Below, one piece after another: positions 1-8,316 of a DNA stretch of 64,000 nt. Source of the DNA: an uncultured Candidatus Saccharibacteria bacterium (GTDB taxonomy: Bacteria; Patescibacteria; Saccharimonadia; Saccharimonadales; UBA4665); assembly GCA_946482285.1 (NCBI GenBank), contig CAMLQK010000001.1, positions 434,001 to 498,000 on the forward strand, given 5' to 3'. Each line of letters begins with the position of its first letter. Position 1 is the first letter of the stretch. The position numbers and the translations under genes are program-made. The notes under the pieces were generated by a model. That model worked only from the letters and a program-made list of their open reading frames with translations. It was not told the DNA's origin and ran no database searches.

Positions 1-215
1 CCGCAAAGCCTGACCCGAATGCCGAACCACTTCCTGTTTTAAACGAGGAAGATCCAATGCGCGAGATGATTGTGTCGCATCATGACGGCAAGTCCCGAGC
101 TGGAGTGGTTTGGGTCATCCTGGCGCTTTTACTGCTGGGTGTAATTGTCTTTGACGTTTTACTCGATGCAGGCATCTTTGTGATCGATGGCATCCCACAT
201 ACCGATTTTTTCTAA
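1..215 (+). CDS. C-terminal end of a single-pass membrane protein (partial)
   Basis: The reading frame is open from base 3 and stops with TAA at 213-215, so only about 70 C-terminal residues are present. They contain a polar stretch, then a hydrophobic segment (VVWVILALLLLGVIVFDVLL) and a short tail ending HTDFF. This fits one transmembrane helix near the C-terminus. The start and the rest of the gene lie left of the window, so I do not assign a function. pcrA follows 70 bases later on the same strand. Confidence 0.6.
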   Translation, partial: AKPDPNAEPLPVLNEEDPMREMIVSHHDGKSRAGVVWVILALLLLGVIVFDVLLDAGIFVIDGIPHTDFF

Positions 216-285
216 AAGTTACAACAGCCGTACCCTATGGCCAACTGCTACAATAAGTGCATATGGTTGCTAAGAGGGTAGTATA

Positions 286-2523
286 ATGACTGATATTTTT
301 GACCCCTGGGCCGATGAACCGGGCAGTGCTATGGCAGCTGCTCCTGAATCGGAACTTGTCAAAGGGCTGAACGATGAGCAGCGCAGGGCGGTAGAGACAA
401 CTGAAGGCCCGTTACTGATTCAAGCCGGAGCGGGTTCTGGCAAAACTAAAACGCTGACACACAGAATCGCTTACCTTATCCAAAGTCGTAAGGCGTCTCC
501 ATTTAATATCTTGGCAGTGACGTTTACTAATAAGGCTGCCCGTGAAATGCGCGAACGTGTGGCGGTGTTGCTGGGCGAGGATCCGGACAACCGCAGTTTC
601 ATGCCCTATATGGGCACTTTCCACTCTATTTGTGTGCGTATTCTACGCCAGGATGGTGAGCATATTGGCATACCCCGCAGCTTTGTCATCTTTGACGAAT
701 CCGACCGTATGGCAGCTGTAAAGCAAGCATGTAAAGAATTGCAAATAGATGAAAAAAGTTTTCCGGCCAAGTTGCTTGCCAGCATGATCAGTAATGCCAA
801 GAACGATCTGATGACTCCTGATGATTTTGTTGGCGCGGAGTCTAGCCCGGCCGAACGGGTGGCTGCCCAGGTTTTTCCATTGTATGAGCGGGCCCTCAAG
901 GAAGCTGCCGCTATGGATTTTGATGACCTTATCGGCAAGACAGTACATTTGATGGCTACACAGGAAGAAGTTCGCAAAAAATGGCAGCGCCGCTTTAAAT
1001 ACATCATGATTGACGAGTACCAGGACACTAACGCGGCCCAATACAAGCTGGTACGGATGATGACCAACAAGAGCAATAATATTGCGGTTGTGGGCGATGA
1101 CTGGCAGAGTATTTACAGTTGGCGCGGGGCTGATTTCCGTAACATCCTGAATTTTGAAAAAGACTTTCCAAACTGTACTGTTATTAAGCTGGAGCGTAAT
1201 TATCGGAGTACCAAGGCGATTCTGGACGCTGCCCATGGCATTATTACCAGGAACCGTCAGCGCTCTGACAAGCGCTTATGGACCGATGAAGACTCTGGCT
1301 TGCCTGTGCAGATGGTGCAGGTAGCCAACGAGCGTGCTGAGGGCGAGGCTATTGTGCGCCGTATCCGTAATAGTACAGATACTGGTGCCCGAAAATTCAG
1401 CCACTATGCTGTGCTATACCGCACAAATGCACAAAGCCGTACAGTGGAAGAGAACTTTATTCACTACGGAATCCCATACCGGATTATTGGCGGTCAGCGT
1501 TTTTACGACCGCAAAGAGATTAAAGACCTTATGGCCTACTTACGGCTGGTATACCAACCAGAAGACCGCGTAAGCTTTCAGCGGGTAGTGAACGTGCCTG
1601 CCCGTGGCGTGGGAGCTAAGTCGGTAGAGAACTTCTTCCTATGGAAACAGGCTAACCGCATGACGCTGTTCGATGCGCTTACGCAGGTTGCTGAGTGCGA
1701 AACGCTTACCGATAAAGCCATCAAGGGCATTAGTGAGTTTGGTGATTTGCTGGCTACCGTCCGCAGCCTTTCGGAAGACACGCCGCCGGGCGGAATTATC
1801 GAAAGTATTATCCGGCGCCTGGATTATTATAATTATGTGAATGATGGCACACCTGCCGGCGAATCGAAACAGGAAAACGTCAAAGAATTGCTGAGTGTAG
1901 CACAGAACTACCAAGATGAGGGCCTGGACATGTTCCTGGAGGAAGTGAGCTTGGTAAGTGATGTCGACCAAGCTGATACGGAGGGTAATGCAGTGACACT
2001 TATGACGCTTCATGCCGCTAAAGGGCTGGAGTTTCCGGTAGTCTTCATGGTGGGTATGGAGGAGTCAGTGTTCCCCACGGCTCGGTCGCTGTACGACGAA
2101 GCATCTATGGAGGAGGAGCGCCGCCTTTGCTATGTGGGGATGACTCGCGCCCGTGAGGAGTTATATATGTTGTATACGGTCAGCCGTATGCTGTATGGCC
2201 AGGCTCAGCAAAACCCGCCTTCGCGGTTTTTAGGGGAGATTGATGCCAACTTTAAACCTGATGCCGGTATATATGGCGAAATGCTGAACTTTAGCGGCTT
2301 CAAGCAAAACCCGCCTCAAGCTGATTCGGAGTTTGACCAAGTTGTACCGGATAATGAGCCACGGTACGTGCCAGACCTCAGTGAAGGTGATGCAGTAAAA
2401 CACGAGGTGTTTGGTATCGGTCAAGTTATGGAGCTGGACGGCGACAATGCCACCATTTACTTTAAAGGCAAGGGTGCCAAGAAACTAAACATTGGGTTTG
2501 CGCCGCTTACAAAGCTTGAATAG
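286..2523 (+). CDS. pcrA: UvrD/PcrA-type superfamily 1 DNA helicase
   Basis: A 745-residue ATP-dependent 3'-5' DNA helicase of DNA repair and replication-fork maintenance. Visible motifs, in order, are the Q-motif region (LNDEQRRAVE, about 28), Walker A (AGAGSGKT, about 47-54), the FTNKAAREM motif, Walker B (IDEYQDT), GDDWQSIYSWRGAD, the TLMTLHAAKGLEFPVVF motif near 580 and YVGMTRARE. The C-terminal 50 residues form a Tudor-like RNA-polymerase-binding module (VKHEVFGIGQVMELDGDNAT), as in Bacillus PcrA. The length is normal for the family. The start is supported by AGAGGG at 273-278. A TACAAT -10-like box lies at 249-254. Confidence 0.95.
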   Translation: MTDIFDPWADEPGSAMAAAPESELVKGLNDEQRRAVETTEGPLLIQAGAGSGKTKTLTHRIAYLIQSRKASPFNILAVTFTNKAAREMRERVAVLLGEDPDNRSFMPYMGTFHSICVRILRQDGEHIGIPRSFVIFDESDRMAAVKQACKELQIDEKSFPAKLLASMISNAKNDLMTPDDFVGAESSPAERVAAQVFPLYERALKEAAAMDFDDLIGKTVHLMATQEEVRKKWQRRFKYIMIDEYQDTNAAQYKLVRMMTNKSNNIAVVGDDWQSIYSWRGADFRNILNFEKDFPNCTVIKLERNYRSTKAILDAAHGIITRNRQRSDKRLWTDEDSGLPVQMVQVANERAEGEAIVRRIRNSTDTGARKFSHYAVLYRTNAQSRTVEENFIHYGIPYRIIGGQRFYDRKEIKDLMAYLRLVYQPEDRVSFQRVVNVPARGVGAKSVENFFLWKQANRMTLFDALTQVAECETLTDKAIKGISEFGDLLATVRSLSEDTPPGGIIESIIRRLDYYNYVNDGTPAGESKQENVKELLSVAQNYQDEGLDMFLEEVSLVSDVDQADTEGNAVTLMTLHAAKGLEFPVVFMVGMEESVFPTARSLYDEASMEEERRLCYVGMTRAREELYMLYTVSRMLYGQAQQNPPSRFLGEIDANFKPDAGIYGEMLNFSGFKQNPPQADSEFDQVVPDNEPRYVPDLSEGDAVKHEVFGIGQVMELDGDNATIYFKGKGAKKLNIGFAPLTKLE

Positions 2524-2570
2524 GCGAAGCGTTTGCGGAGTGGACGGAAAGGGCAATAGTTGCGCCAGGT

Positions 2571-2613
2571 GGCGGCAGGCTCTTCGGATCGGTTGACCCG
2601 GGAGTCTGCCGCC
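2571..2613. terminator. GC-rich hairpin between convergent genes
   Basis: GGCGGCAG (2571-2578) pairs perfectly with CTGCCGCC (2606-2613). It lies between the end of pcrA and the end of the minus-strand gene at 2650, so it could serve either one. There is no U-tract on either side. The form matches the hairpins that follow the other GC-rich genes of this window (3748-3796, 18781-18812). Confidence 0.55.
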
Positions 2614-2649
2614 GTGGCATGCGAACGAACGAGTGGGGCGGGCTGGCCT

Positions 2650-3111
2650 TCAGTGCCGCAGCGGACTACGGCTTGTCGGCCACTTCATGCAGCCCCACCA
2701 GGCAGTTGCAGCGCCGATGCAGAGCGACAGTAGCTGCAGGACTTCCAGTTGGGCATGGGCCGTTGGCCGCACATCGTTCAGAAGCTCCAGCAGAAGAGTC
2801 GCCAGCAGGAACGGCATGCCCACGTGCACATGTAGTACGTGCTTGGGTACGTCGTCTTGCTTGCGTCGGATGGCTGCGAGTGTGGTGAAGATGACCGCCG
2901 TGAGCGTCAACAGCTGTAGCAGGTAAGCTACCTGCTTGTTGTGGCTGCCGGTTTCCTGCAGAAGGGAGAAGGATACCAGCGGCGTCGCGCAGATGACCAG
3001 CAGTCGCTTCTGGATTTCCGGAGCCTTGTTGGCGACCTTGCAGAACAGCATGGTCAGGACGGCGATCAGCTGAAGCCACATGCTGAGGTCGGTATACTTG
3101 AGGTTTCCCAC
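2650..3111 (-). CDS. GC-rich small integral membrane protein, unknown function
   Basis: A 153-residue protein. I place the start at a GTG (3109-3111) preceded by AGGAGA, giving MGNLKYTDLSMWLQLIAVLT. The frame stays open further upstream, but those codons overlap the neighbouring gene. It has about four hydrophobic helices (for example LQLIAVLTMLFCKVA and LQLLTLTAVIFTTLAAI). It lies 17 bases behind the membrane-protein gene at 3129, so the two very probably form one operon and perhaps one complex. Third codon positions are strongly G/C, unlike pcrA and rsmA. I do not recognise the family. Confidence 0.6.
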   Translation of the reverse strand: MGNLKYTDLSMWLQLIAVLTMLFCKVANKAPEIQKRLLVICATPLVSFSLLQETGSHNKQVAYLLQLLTLTAVIFTTLAAIRRKQDDVPKHVLHVHVGMPFLLATLLLELLNDVRPTAHAQLEVLQLLSLCIGAATAWWGCMKWPTSRSPLRH

Positions 3112-3128
3112 GAGCTCTCCTTGGTGTC

Positions 3129-3653
3129 TTAGGCCTGTTTGCCGGGCCTGTTGCCTTTGCGGGGATGGGTGATGGCCCAGGTGCCGATGGCGACGGTGGC
3201 AATGCCGGCACCGCCCAGGATGAGCAGGCCGTATTGCAGCATTGCCAATACATCGATGTACAGTGGCAGTACGCTGCCCACGAGGCCGCACGCCACGCTG
3301 GAGCGGATGATGCCGTCGTAGAAGTAGCGTGTCGTGTCGCTCTTGTGGGGCGGGAAGAGCCGCAAGGTCAGGAAATTGACCCGGATGCCAAGCAGCAAGA
3401 GGAACGTAACGTCGTCCACTCCGTAGTGCTTGCCCACAAAGGGGACGATGCACGCCAAGACACCGACCACGAGGTCGCTAACGATGCCAGCGCAGAACGA
3501 TTCGTTGGACGAGTCGCGCTCGAACCAGGGGTTTTTCCTTGTGTGCAGCAGGATGGTGGTACAATAGACCGCCATCACGATGCCGATCAGGAAGGTCAGG
3601 ATGACCACAGAAGTGCTTCTCTGTCGTGTGGTGCTCTTTCGAGTCCACTCCAA
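3129..3653 (-). CDS. GC-rich integral membrane protein, unknown function
   Basis: Up to 174 residues with about four hydrophobic segments (VVILTFLIGIVMAVYCTTIL, DLVVGVLACIVPFVGKHYGV, VDDVTFLLLLGIRVNFLTL, YGLLILGGAGIATVAIGTWA) and a basic tail ending RKGNRPGKQA. The start is uncertain. A TTG at 3653 gives the full length, but it has no clear Shine-Dalgarno. A GTG at 3608 (AGAGAAG upstream) would start just before the first helix. It is the first gene of a two-gene operon with the gene at 2650, driven by the strong promoter at 3692-3721. GC-rich codon use suggests transfer. Function unknown. Confidence 0.6.
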   Translation of the reverse strand: MEWTRKSTTRQRSTSVVILTFLIGIVMAVYCTTILLHTRKNPWFERDSSNESFCAGIVSDLVVGVLACIVPFVGKHYGVDDVTFLLLLGIRVNFLTLRLFPPHKSDTTRYFYDGIIRSSVACGLVGSVLPLYIDVLAMLQYGLLILGGAGIATVAIGTWAITHPRKGNRPGKQA

Positions 3654-3691
3654 TGTAAATGTCCGCTGTCCGTGTGACAGAAGATCATATA

Positions 3692-3721
3692 ATTATACAA
3701 TAAAAATAGGCAATGTGTCAA
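3692..3721 (-). promoter_or_regulatory. Consensus sigma70-type promoter of the 3653-2650 operon
   Basis: On the minus strand, TTGACA (3716-3721) and TATAAT (3692-3697) are both perfect consensus hexamers with an 18-base spacer. Transcription would start near 3685 and run into the membrane-protein pair. The promoter is AT-rich although the genes it drives are GC-rich. Confidence 0.8.
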
Positions 3722-3747
3722 TTTCAGAGTGGGCAAGTATGCGCGGT

Positions 3748-3796
3748 GGCCGCGGGGCTGCTGACGGGTGTCCGTCACTGTGGTAGCCCCGCGGCC
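3748..3796 (-). terminator. Strong 12-bp GC hairpin after the 3807 gene
   Basis: GGCCGCGGGGCT (3748-3759) and AGCCCCGCGGCC (3785-3796) are perfect reverse complements. A nested stem TGACGG/CCGTCA lies inside the loop. It starts 11 bases past the stop of the minus-strand gene at 3807, where a terminator belongs, but no U-tract follows. Confidence 0.6.
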
Positions 3797-3806
3797 TGCG
3801 CTTCGG

Positions 3807-4400
3807 TCAGTTGTCGGCGTCGTGCTCGGGCTCCCGGCCGGTGTGGTCGAGGGCGTCACCGTCGCGTCGCTTGCTGTCGGCTTGGAATTCGGCCTGTTCG
3901 CGGTTGGAGTGTCGGATCAGCTTGTAGAGCGCCCACGCCGGGAAGGCCAGGAACACGAGGCTGATCCACCACTGGCTGCTCATCTCGGTCACGAGGATGG
4001 CCATGTTGGCGAAGGCGATCAGGGCCATCCCGAGTTCGATGAACTTGCGGTACTGGTCACGGAAGCTGTCGGACTCCACTCGCACTCGCACACTGACGAT
4101 GCCGATGAAGGGCAGCAGGATGAGCAGAGCGCTGAGGTGGGCCGGCTGCGAGTTGATCACGAGGCTGATGATCGTGACCAGTGATGCCATTAGCGTCAGC
4201 ATGCCGTAGATGACGTCGAATGCGTCCGGCTCAGGGGTGCCATAGGCGTCGATGAGGCGCCAGATGCCCGTGCCGCCCATGAGGCAGGCGCAGGCGATGG
4301 CGAAGGCCAGGAATAGCGTGGTGTTCACGACGTTCCAATCTGTGGAAGGGGCGTTTGCCCACTCTGATGTGTCTCCCGCTCCAAGAGCAGTAGATAACAT
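3807..4400 (-). CDS. GC-rich integral membrane protein, unknown function
   Basis: About 197 residues from the ATG at 4398-4400. Six or so hydrophobic segments are visible (for example NTTLFLAFAIACACLMGGTG, VIYGMLTLMASLVTIISLVI and FIELGMALIAFANMAILVT), followed by a charged C-terminal tail rich in D, E and R. An extended -10 (TGGTATAAA on the minus strand) lies directly against this ATG. That would put the RNA start inside the frame, so an internal start or a second promoter is possible. Codon use is GC-rich, as in the neighbouring 2650/3129 pair. Not recognised. Confidence 0.55.
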   Translation of the reverse strand: MLSTALGAGDTSEWANAPSTDWNVVNTTLFLAFAIACACLMGGTGIWRLIDAYGTPEPDAFDVIYGMLTLMASLVTIISLVINSQPAHLSALLILLPFIGIVSVRVRVESDSFRDQYRKFIELGMALIAFANMAILVTEMSSQWWISLVFLAFPAWALYKLIRHSNREQAEFQADSKRRDGDALDHTGREPEHDADN

Positions 4401-4438
4401 ATTTATACCATAAGAATGCCAAATAAGCGAATAATTGC

Positions 4439-4466
4439 TTGGCCAGGCTACCAAATTTGATACAAT
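4439..4466 (+). promoter_or_regulatory. Promoter of the Rpf-like gene
   Basis: TTGGCC (4439-4444), a 16-base spacer and TACAAT (4461-4466) lie about 58 bases upstream of the ATG at 4524. It is divergent from the minus-strand gene at 3807. Confidence 0.4.
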
Positions 4467-4523
4467 GGTTATGACTAATTATGCAGGTTGGGCACATGGG
4501 TGCGTTACTTGCCAGTCACCGCT

Positions 4524-5768
4524 ATGACCAGAAAACTAAAGAAACTGAAACGTCAGTATGCAACGACACAGCGAAAGCACGTCAGGCGTATTAGGCGTGT
4601 CGCTAAAAAGCCACTGTTTACGGTGCCGTTCCTGACATTTATGATCTTTTTGGTGCTCGGTATGGGTGCGTGGGTTTTACTGGTCCGCAACGATAACTCC
4701 TTGGCCGAAAATGACACAAATATCGTGATTGTCGATCATGACAAAGAGCGCCAGACAGTTCCAACTAATGCCAAAACGGTAGGCGAGCTCCTAGATAAAA
4801 TTGATGTTCGTCTTAATGCCGGTGATGTTGTTGAGCCAAGCCGGGCAACGGAAATTATCGGCGACAATTTCCGTGTTAATGTTTACCGTGCAGTACCGGT
4901 GACAGTTATAGATGGTGGGCGTAAAACATACGCATATAGTGCCGCAGCGACGCCTCGCAGCATCGTAAAACAGGCAGGTGTCACGGTATACCCGGAAGAT
5001 AGGCTTAATCTAGAACCAACAGAGAACTTTTTAACTGACAGTTCAATCGGGGAGCGGGTGATTATAGACCGTGCGACGCCGATTAATCTCAATTTGTATG
5101 GTACTGCGGTGCCTATGCGCACCCAGGCCAGTACAGTTGGCGACCTATTAAGAGAAAAGAACATCACACTCAAAGAAGGTGATACGGTGCAGCCTGCACC
5201 ATCCGAAAAGTTAACTGCCAGCTCCCAGGTTTTTGTGATCCGCAAAGGCAAGCAAGTGGTCAGTCAGGAACAGGAAATCCCAGCACCTAAAGAGGAGGTT
5301 GAGGACCCGAACCTCAGCTATGGTACGACTGCAGTACGACAGCAGGGTGTGGCTGGCAAAAAGATAATTACATACGAAATTGAATTGCAGAACGGGCAGG
5401 AAATTGGCAGGCGCGTTATCCAGGAGGTTATCAGCCAAGAACCAGTGAAGCAGATTGTGGCCCGGGGTACGTTCTCGGACATTCCAAAAGACCGCACAGC
5501 AGTCCTGGTGGCCGCTGGCGTAGCGCGCTCTGACTTCGATGCGGTTAACCTGATCTTTGGCGGCGAGTCCGGCTGGCGCCCGGGTGCCACAAACGCTTCC
5601 GGCTGCGCAGGTCTAGGACAAGCGTGTCCTGGCTCTAAACTGGCAGCAGTGTGTCCGAATTGGCGCACTGACCCTGTGTGCCAAACAAAGTTTTTCAGCG
5701 GTTATGCAAGCCGGTATGGCGGCTGGCAGGGCGCGGCTGCTGTTTGGCAGCGGCAACACTGGTGGTAA
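4524..5768 (+). CDS. Rpf/YabE-like cell-wall protein (DUF348, G5, lysozyme-like domains)
   Basis: A 414-residue surface muralytic enzyme that probably cleaves peptidoglycan during growth or resuscitation. The N-terminus is a very basic cytoplasmic stretch and one membrane helix (about 31-53, VPFLTFMIFLVLGMGAWVLL). Next come repeated DUF348 ubiquitin-like modules (for example VPTNAKTVGELLDKIDVRLN), a G5-type region ending VKQIVARGT, and a C-terminal lysozyme-like fold (IFGGESGWRPGATNASG, with the Glu of GGES as likely catalytic acid) ending SRYGGWQGAAAVWQ. The start at ATG 4524 leaves the basic anchor intact. rsmA follows 10 bases downstream, the same order as rpfB-ksgA in actinobacteria, which supports both calls. 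Confidence 0.85.
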   Translation: MTRKLKKLKRQYATTQRKHVRRIRRVAKKPLFTVPFLTFMIFLVLGMGAWVLLVRNDNSLAENDTNIVIVDHDKERQTVPTNAKTVGELLDKIDVRLNAGDVVEPSRATEIIGDNFRVNVYRAVPVTVIDGGRKTYAYSAAATPRSIVKQAGVTVYPEDRLNLEPTENFLTDSSIGERVIIDRATPINLNLYGTAVPMRTQASTVGDLLREKNITLKEGDTVQPAPSEKLTASSQVFVIRKGKQVVSQEQEIPAPKEEVEDPNLSYGTTAVRQQGVAGKKIITYEIELQNGQEIGRRVIQEVISQEPVKQIVARGTFSDIPKDRTAVLVAAGVARSDFDAVNLIFGGESGWRPGATNASGCAGLGQACPGSKLAAVCPNWRTDPVCQTKFFSGYASRYGGWQGAAAVWQRQHWW

Positions 5769-5778
5769 ACTGTAGGTT

Positions 5779-6564
5779 ATGAACAACCTCCCAAGTACTA
5801 AAAAGTCGCTTGGTCAGCACTGGCTGAACGACGACGATAGCCTGGATGCTATGCTCTCCTCAGTTGAGCTACAGCCGACCGACACTGTGCTCGAAATTGG
5901 CCCCGGCCCTGGTGCGCTTACGCAAAAACTTGTCGCTGTGGCTAGCCACGTAATCGCTGTTGAATTTGATAATGACTTGGCGGCTGAATTGCCCATGCGC
6001 GTGCCAGCACCCAACTTAACGGTTGTGAATCAAGATATTCTGGGCTTTGACTTTGGTAGTCTGCCTGCTGGGTATAAAGTGGTGGCTAATATCCCCTATT
6101 ATCTTACGAGTAATTTACTGCGAGTATTATGCGAAAGCCCCAACCACTTTTCCAGGGCGTCGTTACTAATCCAAAAAGAGGTAGCCGAACGGGTGTGCGC
6201 CCGTCAAGGTGATATGTCGCTGCTGAGTGTTAGTGTGCAGTTTTATTGCGAGGCAAGCCTGGGCAAACTTGTTCCTGCCGAACTTTTTACGCCGCCGCCC
6301 AAAGTTGACTCACGAATTTTGTGCGTGACGTACCGGCAGACCCCATTGTTTCCAGATGTTGATACCAAAAAATTCTTCCGGATTGTAAAAGCTGGGTTCT
6401 CGCAGCGCCGCAAAACCTTACTTAACTCGTTAAGTGCAGGTTTGCATTTGTCGCGTCAGGAAACAACAGAGCTTCTAAGCGCGTCAGGTATTGCTCCTAC
6501 TACCCGGGCGCAAGCACTGAGCCTGGAGCAGTGGTACGGATTGTACCGCAGCATGCACGGCTAG
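5779..6564 (+). CDS. rsmA: 16S rRNA dimethyladenosine transferase RsmA/KsgA
   Basis: A 261-residue SAM-dependent methyltransferase that dimethylates the two adjacent adenines in the 3' hairpin of 16S rRNA during 30S maturation. Visible features are the N-terminal SLGQHWLND, SAM motif I (VLEIGPGPGALTQ, about 39-51), the acidic VEFDND, DILGFDF, catalytic motif IV NIPYYLTS and the C-terminal KAGFSQRRKTLLNSL helix typical of KsgA. Length is standard. It is probably co-transcribed with the Rpf-like gene, 10 bases upstream. Confidence 0.95.
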   Translation: MNNLPSTKKSLGQHWLNDDDSLDAMLSSVELQPTDTVLEIGPGPGALTQKLVAVASHVIAVEFDNDLAAELPMRVPAPNLTVVNQDILGFDFGSLPAGYKVVANIPYYLTSNLLRVLCESPNHFSRASLLIQKEVAERVCARQGDMSLLSVSVQFYCEASLGKLVPAELFTPPPKVDSRILCVTYRQTPLFPDVDTKKFFRIVKAGFSQRRKTLLNSLSAGLHLSRQETTELLSASGIAPTTRAQALSLEQWYGLYRSMHG

Positions 6565-6594
6565 CTTTACTTTCCAATTCTTAACATGTAAAGT
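6565..6594 (+). promoter_or_regulatory. Possible MarR operator
   Basis: An inverted repeat, CTTTAC (6565-6570) and GTAAAG (6588-6593), lies immediately after rsmA and 12 bases before the MarR start. Autoregulation is common in this family. The repeat is short, so this is a weak call. Confidence 0.3.
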
Positions 6595-6605
6595 AATTCT
6601 CGACT

Positions 6606-7064
6606 ATGGATATAGACCACGAGGGTATAAACGCGCTTCTTGCACATATCGGAATTACGGCGGATCAGAAATGTGACCAGCTATTATGGGAGCGGCTGGG
6701 GATCGGCTTAGCCCAGTATAGGATACTGTTGGTAGTTGGGGCGGGCCAGTCGCCAACGCAGCGTGTGGTGGCAGACCGCTTGCAGGTAACGGAGGCGGCT
6801 GTTAGTCGTCAGGTAAAGCTGCTTATTGATAAAGTATATATTGAACGTGCGGTTAACCCCGGCAACCGCAAAGAGCAGCTGTTACGCACTACAGGCAAGG
6901 GTGACCGCATATGCCTCGCTGCCCAAGAACTTATGGCTAACCAATCCCGGAAGATGCTTGACGCCCTAAACTATAGGCAGCAAAAGGCTTTAGTTGTGCA
7001 TCTTGTTGCAGTCCACGAGGCTGTTTGTATTGACGCGAACTGCGGCCATCGCTACCGGGACTAA
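6606..7064 (+). CDS. MarR-family transcriptional regulator
   Basis: A 152-residue winged-helix DNA-binding protein. The recognition region is visible in order: LAQYRILLVVGAGQSPTQRV, then VADRLQVTEAAVSRQVKLLI (HTH), then a wing with NPGNRKEQLLRTTGKG. Flanking helices would form the dimer interface. The C-terminus has Cys and His residues (EAVCIDANCGHRY), which could bind metal or sense redox, but this is speculative. No obvious target gene lies next to it apart from the unknown gene at 7133 downstream. An inverted repeat just upstream may be its own operator. Confidence 0.8.
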   Translation: MDIDHEGINALLAHIGITADQKCDQLLWERLGIGLAQYRILLVVGAGQSPTQRVVADRLQVTEAAVSRQVKLLIDKVYIERAVNPGNRKEQLLRTTGKGDRICLAAQELMANQSRKMLDALNYRQQKALVVHLVAVHEAVCIDANCGHRYRD

Positions 7065-7132
7065 CTATTGGTGTATACTAAGATTACTTTGGTGACCCCA
7101 AGGTGATCATCCCGGCAAGCAGGAAGGCAGAT

Positions 7133-7681
7133 ATGCCAGACGTGTTCGATTACGGCGAGCTACGTGCCTCGGTAAAGGGCAGTGAGTTCGAGATTGTCGA
7201 CGCTGGCTTGGCCAGAATCGCCAACGAAGGTGAGCGGCCAGAGCTGAGCTATGACTACCGCGAAGGGGACGAGGCGTTCCAGGCAGCCGTACGAGTGCTG
7301 TTCATTATGGACCTCATCCGCCGCAGCGACAGCACATCACTCTGTATGCGCGCCAGGGCTGATGTCCGCAACAGCTATAGCTTGGACTGCGCGCACGGCA
7401 CCGACCCAAGGCGGCTGATTGTTGACATGCACAGCCTGGCAGCGGCACTACATCAACAGCAGTCCATTACTGTACAGTGTCCGACAGAACTACTGAACGG
7501 TGAAGGGACGGCGCGGGAGACGGTTGAAATACCAGCAGATTTTCGGCTGGTGGCTTCCGCAGGTGGAGTGCGGGTTGTTGTGCGGCATGACTCAAGTCTT
7601 ACGGGTTTGCTTTCGATGCTGAGCGAGGCACTGGAAGGTCGCCTCGGAAAGGTCGTGGGGCCCTACACTCATGACGATTGA
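7133..7681 (+). CDS. GC-rich hypothetical protein
   Basis: A 182-residue soluble protein. The start is the ATG at 7133, preceded by AGGAAGG. An in-frame GTG at 7103 lacks a Shine-Dalgarno. A TATACT box lies at 7074-7079. The sequence is rich in Arg, Asp and Ala with no membrane segment (MPDVFDYGELRASVKGSEFE at the N-terminus). I recognise no domain. Codon use is more GC-rich than the adjacent marR, and the gene is followed by GC-rich alternative hairpins, as with the other GC-rich genes here. Confidence 0.6.
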   Translation: MPDVFDYGELRASVKGSEFEIVDAGLARIANEGERPELSYDYREGDEAFQAAVRVLFIMDLIRRSDSTSLCMRARADVRNSYSLDCAHGTDPRRLIVDMHSLAAALHQQQSITVQCPTELLNGEGTARETVEIPADFRLVASAGGVRVVVRHDSSLTGLLSMLSEALEGRLGKVVGPYTHDD

Positions 7682-7696
7682 GTGTTGTCGTTCGAC

Positions 7697-7755
7697 GGCA
7701 GGCAGCCAGCACAGACAGCCTGCCACGGCAATCTTTACCCCTGTTGCTGCCTGCC
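7697..7755 (+). terminator. Alternative GC hairpins after the 7133 gene
   Basis: GGCAGGC (7697-7703) can pair with GCCTGCC (7718-7724). Extended to GGCAGGCAGC (7697-7706), it can instead pair with GCTGCCTGCC (7746-7755). The two folds exclude each other. A short T run (GTCGTTTTAC) follows the outer stem, so the outer fold is the more terminator-like. Confidence 0.5.
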
Positions 7756-7800
7756 TGCTTGTCGTTTTACTCCCGTATACTACTAAATTCATGACGTTTA

Positions 7801-7809
7801 TGGTATAAT
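7801..7809 (+). promoter_or_regulatory. Extended -10 promoter of the tmRNA gene
   Basis: TGG followed by TATAAT (7804-7809) ends 9 bases before the first base of the mature tmRNA at 7819. No good -35 is visible, as expected for an extended -10 promoter. Confidence 0.6.
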
Positions 7810-7818
7810 AGTAGTAAT

Positions 7819-8222
7819 GGGGCTGAATTTTAAGCTCGACATTGGACTTTATCGGTTAGATCAGCAGGTCGCTTGTCAGCGTTATAGGCAAAACCTTTCT
7901 AATTGCAAACGCAAAAGAAACCCGCGAAAAACTTGTAGCAGAGCTTACAAACTTGTTTGCTCCTAAGCAAGCTGCTTTCGCAACAGCTGCCTAATTTAGG
8001 TAGCAATGCCTGACGTGATGCCAGATAACTGAAAGACATTTTATATCTTCTGGATGCTTGCACAGGACTGTTCCGTCTGCGCACTAAGACCTGGAACTTT
8101 AGCAGATCACCTATTTGTTTGTTTTTATGATGATCGCCAAGAACTACTAAACAGACTATGCCTGTAGACGACTAACCAAGATAAACCGATGGACGCGGGG
8201 GCGGTACCCGCCAGCTCCACCA
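7819..8222 (+). ncRNA. ssrA: Transfer-messenger RNA (tmRNA)
   Basis: This RNA rescues stalled ribosomes and adds a degradation tag. The 5' end GGGGCTG (7819-7825) pairs with CAGCTCC (8212-8218) to form the alanine-type acceptor stem, and ACCA is encoded (8219-8222). The 3' domain keeps GACTAACCAAG and GGACGCGGG, as in other tmRNAs. The resume codon is probably GCA at 7905. The tag frame has 29 codons, beginning ANAKETREKL and ending QAAFATAA, with TAA at 7992-7994. This is long compared with about 10 residues in E. coli. The loop of the T arm reads GGCGGTA instead of a canonical TTCRANY loop, although the stem and the overall length match E. coli exactly. Confidence 0.9.
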
Positions 8223-8260
8223 AAGAAAATACCCGAGAGAAATTTCGGGTATTTTCTTTT
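8222..8260 (+). terminator. Rho-independent terminator of ssrA
   Basis: AAAGAAAATACCCGA (8222-8236) pairs perfectly with TCGGGTATTTTCTTT (8245-8259) around an 8-base loop, ending in a T-rich stretch directly after the tmRNA. Confidence 0.9.
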
Positions 8261-8316
8261 GGCTGGAAATATGAGGCGGGCACTGCCCGGCTATGCTCCT
8301 ATTGCCGAAGTCCGGT

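Noticed and set aside
2619..2926. Short plus-strand frames after pcrA
   Set aside because: They are antisense to the membrane gene at 2650 and have no ribosome site.
3165..3677. Long plus-strand frame over the GC-rich membrane genes
   Set aside because: It is antisense to genes with clear membrane helices and a consensus promoter; its own translation has no plausible fold.
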